Assembly: GCA_039208045.1 (NCBI GenBank)
Contig: JBCCRH010000320.1
Coordinates: 1-7,501 of the forward strand
Direction: 5' to 3'
From: JBCCRH01 sp039208045
GTDB lineage: Bacteria > Bacteroidota > Bacteroidia > Chitinophagales > Saprospiraceae
Length of the DNA: 7,501 nt
Numbering within the stretch: the stretch's first letter is position 1; each line of letters opens with the position of its first letter. A program made the position numbers and the translations under genes. This document shows, one piece after another, positions 5,180 to 7,501 of this stretch. The notes under the pieces are model-generated. The model did not search any database. It was not told the DNA's origin and saw only the letters and a list, made by a program, of their open reading frames with translations.

Positions 5180-6310
5180 ATGAGTGTACAACGTACTTCT
5201 GTTTTAATCATTGGTGGAGGCCCGGGGGGACTTGCTACCGCTGGGTGTTTGCGCAAAGCAAAAGTACCCTTTGAGCTGCTAGAAAAGAGCCAGCGGGTAG
5301 GCAATGCTTGGCACGAGCACTACGACCGGCTGCATCTGCATACGGTAAAGGAGCTTTCGCACCTGCCTCATCTTACCTTCCCAGAGGAATATCCTCAGTA
5401 TGTTCCCAAGGGCCTACTGACCGACTACTTTGAGCAGTATACCCAGCATTTCAACATACAGCCCCATTTTGGCCAGACCGTCACCGAAATCAGCAAGGAA
5501 GGTACAAAGTGGCAAGTACAAACGAAACAAGGTGCAACTTGGATCGCCGATCAAGTAGTGGTGGCTACTGGCGTAAATCGGGTGCCCAATCATCCCGCCT
5601 TTCAGGACGAGGCTGATTTTGGCGGACAAATTTTACACAGCCGAAAGTACAGAAATGCCAAGCCATTTGTGGGGCAGCGCGTGCTTGTGATTGGCATGGG
5701 AAATACAGGCGCGGAGATTGCGCTCGATTTAAGCGAAAGCGATATTGATACGACCATATCGGTACGTAGCCCTGTGAATATCGTCCCCCGTGATGTGCTG
5801 GGCCGCCCCACGCAACTGACTGCACAGAAACTATCCAAGCTACCACACTGGCTTGGTGATTGGGTTGGGGTGCAGCTGCGCCGCTTCACTGTAGGTGATT
5901 TGACAAAGTATGGCCTTCAAACCCCTGCCATGCCCCCTGCTAAACAGCTGCGGGTGACGGGAAAAACACCAGTGATCGATATTGGCACGCTGACTGCCAT
6001 CAAAGCTGGCCGCATCAAGGTCATGCCAGGGCTCGATCATTTTACTACTTCAGGGGTGGTGTTTAAAAATGGGCAGGAGCGTGCGTTTGATACGGTCATT
6101 TTAGCCACTGGCTATCGGCCAAAACTTGAAGCTTTTATCCCAGGAATAGCGCCGCTATTAGATCAGTATGGTGCCCCAAGCAAAGTGATGGCTCCTGCTC
6201 CATTTGAGGGCTTGTATTTTGTGGGTTTTGATAATTATACGGCGGGGGGCATTTTGGGGAATATTTTTAGGGAATCTGGACAGGTGGCGGGGGTGATTGC
6301 GGGGGAGTAG
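5180..6310 (+). CDS. YUCCA-like class B flavin monooxygenase (FMO / Baeyer-Villiger type)
   Basis: This 376-residue flavoprotein has two dinucleotide folds. FAD site: GGGPGGLA (12-19). The FMO fingerprint FxGxxxHxxxY appears as F147-G149-H153-Y157 (FGGQILHSRKY). NADPH site: GMGNTGAE (172-179). Then the C-terminal DTVILATGYRP (304-314). The N-terminal part, WHEHYDRLHLHT...LSHLPHLTFPEEYPQY, closely follows the pattern of plant YUCCA and bacterial CzcO-like (COG2072) proteins. Such enzymes use NADPH, FAD and O2 for N- or S-oxygenation, Baeyer-Villiger oxidation or oxidative decarboxylation. Substrate and product cannot be fixed here. It starts 4 bp after the GMC stop (TAAAGAAATG) and so probably depends on translational coupling and the shared promoter. 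Length is typical for the short FMO type, with no extra domain. The two enzymes together suggest successive oxidations of one compound. A G-rich repeat stretch follows. Confidence 0.92.
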   Translation: MSVQRTSVLIIGGGPGGLATAGCLRKAKVPFELLEKSQRVGNAWHEHYDRLHLHTVKELSHLPHLTFPEEYPQYVPKGLLTDYFEQYTQHFNIQPHFGQTVTEISKEGTKWQVQTKQGATWIADQVVVATGVNRVPNHPAFQDEADFGGQILHSRKYRNAKPFVGQRVLVIGMGNTGAEIALDLSESDIDTTISVRSPVNIVPRDVLGRPTQLTAQKLSKLPHWLGDWVGVQLRRFTVGDLTKYGLQTPAMPPAKQLRVTGKTPVIDIGTLTAIKAGRIKVMPGLDHFTTSGVVFKNGQERAFDTVILATGYRPKLEAFIPGIAPLLDQYGAPSKVMAPAPFEGLYFVGFDNYTAGGILGNIFRESGQVAGVIAGE

Positions 6311-6317
6311 TCGCGAG

Positions 6318-6452
6318 TGGTGGCTAGGGGGAGTAGGCGGTGGGCAGTGGGCAGTAGTCAGTTTTCGGGGGTCGAGGGGTAGTGGGCAGTGGTCGGAGGT
6401 CGGGGGGCAGTGGATAGTAGTCGGAGGTCGGAGAGTCGGGGGGTAGTTTAGG
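6318..6452 (+). repeat. G-rich, C-poor degenerate tandem repeat tract
   Basis: The 192-bp gap between the FMO stop and the next gene is mostly variants of agtgggcagt and gtcggaggtcgg. The clearest copies are 6381-6403 and 6409-6431 (23 bp, 20 identical, 28-bp period), with a shorter related copy at 6346-6361. The + strand is strongly G-rich. Minus-strand reading frames over it give proline-rich spurious peptides. Similar cagtgggcagt-type tracts are known to me as low-complexity intergenic repeats in Bacteroidota. No terminator or convincing promoter is visible, although TAGTTTAG (6443-6450) resembles a -7 box without a TTTG upstream. Confidence 0.7.
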
Positions 6453-6502
6453 GAGAAGCATCGCATTGGGAAATTTGTTGTCATTTAGAAAAACAATTTC
6501 AG

Positions 6503-7501
6503 ATGCGTTTTTTAAGATTAGTTGCATTTATGGGGTTGATCTTGGGTACTAGTGTTGCCTTTGGTCAGGATGAGCTTTTGCGTGGGCAGATTATTGATGG
6601 AGTGAGCCGACAGCCTTTGATTGGGGCGACGGTGCAGATTAGGGGTACGAGCAGGGGGAGTGTTACGGATGAGAAGGGGGGCTTTGAGCTGGAAGTTGCG
6701 CTGCTACCCTTGGCTCTCCGCATTTCTTATGTGGGGTATGAAATTAAAGAGGTGACTATTGATCGCCTGCAAGAGGGGCGGATCGTTATTGCGCTATTGC
6801 CTAAGAGTGAGACCTTAGATGAGGTCGTTGTTTCGGCAGAAGCTATCGTGACTCCTATCACGGATACAGAACGGTACTCTGTAGTTGATTTTATAATTGC
6901 AGAGCAGTTTATTCTTACCCTAGAGTTTCATGGCACCTTTAAAGATTATCGCATGACGGTGCATGATCTTGATGGGAAAGCTAGGTATATAACCGTTCTG
7001 AATGATATTAACCAAATAGAAGGGCTTTACCGAAGTTGTAATGATCATGCTTACCTGCTCACGGAGTTGGATGCCTTCGAGCTTCGGCTAGGCCAAGATA
7101 GTCTGACGGTACAGCAGATTCATGAACGCGCTACGTTCGAAACGCTTGTACGACCGTGTAAGGCAGTACAAGATAGTATGGCGTATTATGTTTTTGAACA
7201 GGCGCAGGGGCTAGTACGTATTGTCAAATCATTTAATACCAATACGCAAAAAAGTAAGCGCTTACGCACCATTGCTGACCAAGATCAGATTTCGAATGCC
7301 ATGATGGATTTATCCCTTATCGTGAATGGAGCAACGATCAACCCCATCATGTATCAGGATGATGAAGACGTTAAGATAGCACGAGCCATGCAAGCAGAAA
7401 GCGACTTTCTGAGAAGGGTATTTTATAAACCTGAATATCCGGTCTATTTATTTGGATCGAGTCAGCAAGTATATCTCCTAAACCATCCCAACAAGCAGTT
7501 A
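6503..7501 (+). CDS. Secreted protein with N-terminal carboxypeptidase-regulatory-like domain (partial, runs off right edge)
   Basis: A frame open for 333 codons reaches the window end. It starts with a signal peptide (MRFLRLVAFMGLILGTSVAFG, cleavage likely after AFG at 21, before QDE), so it is exported. Residues about 25-90 are a carboxypeptidase-regulatory-like beta-sandwich: LRGQIIDGVSRQPLIGATV, RGTSRGSVTDEKGGFEL, LRISYVGYE. Then comes LPKSETLDEVVVSA (about 100-113), the usual junction before a TonB plug in SusC-like porins. Here no plug domain follows. Instead residues 125-333 hold strand-rich sequence (FILTLEFHGTFKDYRMTVHD, LYRSCNDHAYLLTE) that I do not recognise as a named family, perhaps a beta-propeller or surface-binding region. 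The ATG at 6503 is chosen because it begins the signal peptide; there is no Shine-Dalgarno. The function is likely a cell-surface or periplasmic role, otherwise unknown. It is separated from the FMO gene by the G-rich repeat tract and may not belong to that operon. Confidence 0.82.
   Translation, partial: MRFLRLVAFMGLILGTSVAFGQDELLRGQIIDGVSRQPLIGATVQIRGTSRGSVTDEKGGFELEVALLPLALRISYVGYEIKEVTIDRLQEGRIVIALLPKSETLDEVVVSAEAIVTPITDTERYSVVDFIIAEQFILTLEFHGTFKDYRMTVHDLDGKARYITVLNDINQIEGLYRSCNDHAYLLTELDAFELRLGQDSLTVQQIHERATFETLVRPCKAVQDSMAYYVFEQAQGLVRIVKSFNTNTQKSKRLRTIADQDQISNAMMDLSLIVNGATINPIMYQDDEDVKIARAMQAESDFLRRVFYKPEYPVYLFGSSQQVYLLNHPNKQL

Noticed and set aside
6443..6450. TAGTTTAG as a -7 promoter box for the secreted-protein gene
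   Set aside because: There is no TTTG at a suitable distance upstream, only G-rich repeat sequence.
6158..6527. Two proline/threonine-rich minus-strand open frames
   Set aside because: They arise from the G-rich repeat tract read backwards. Low complexity and overlap with real genes on both sides argue against coding.
1..7501. tRNA, rRNA, riboswitch or cas genes
   Set aside because: No cloverleaf, rRNA-like stretch or known riboswitch core was seen by eye, and no frame shows Cas1, Cas2, Cas6 or effector motifs.

Overview
The window looks like a chromosomal accessory region of a member of the Bacteroidota, possibly related to Saprospiraceae. Supporting signs are a promoter close to the Bacteroidota consensus (TTTG, 19 bp, TAnnTTTG-like) before one gene, the near absence of well-placed Shine-Dalgarno sequences, a carboxypeptidase-regulatory-like (CarboxypepD_reg-like) secreted protein, a DUF4231-type membrane protein, and G-rich 'cagtgggcagt' intergenic repeats. 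The family-level placement is an inference.

Left part (1-974): the end of an IS21-family insertion sequence, with the first 32 codons of an IstA-like transposase pointing off the left edge. It sits 25 bp before a CRISPR array of 12 repeats of 30 bp and 11 spacers of 35-37 bp. Repeats end in ATTGAAAC on the + strand, which implies rightward transcription. The IS therefore lies at, or inside, the leader side of the array. No cas gene is visible.

Middle-left (975-2752): about 160 bp without an assignable gene, then two minus-strand genes. In transcription order these are a luciferase-like flavin-dependent monooxygenase and a SnoaL/NTF2-fold protein, separated by a hairpin that may be a terminator.

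Middle-right (2753-6310): a divergent promoter region, then a plus-strand two-helix membrane protein of DUF4231 type, a long imperfect palindrome (REP/MITE-like), and a clear promoter. A tight two-gene operon follows: a GMC (choline-dehydrogenase-like) oxidoreductase and, 4 bp downstream, a YUCCA-like class B flavin monooxygenase. An alcohol oxidase or dehydrogenase next to an FMO/Baeyer-Villiger-type enzyme suggests two steps on one carbon compound: alcohol to carbonyl, then oxygen insertion or a related oxidation. The substrate cannot be read from sequence.

Right end (6311-7501): a G-rich, C-poor repeat stretch, then the first 333 codons of a secreted protein with an N-terminal carboxypeptidase-regulatory-like domain that runs off the window.

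No complete new defence or metabolic system is demonstrated. The points most worth following are the IS21 next to the CRISPR array, the spacers as a record of unknown elements, the GMC-FMO operon, and the two-helix DUF4231 protein.
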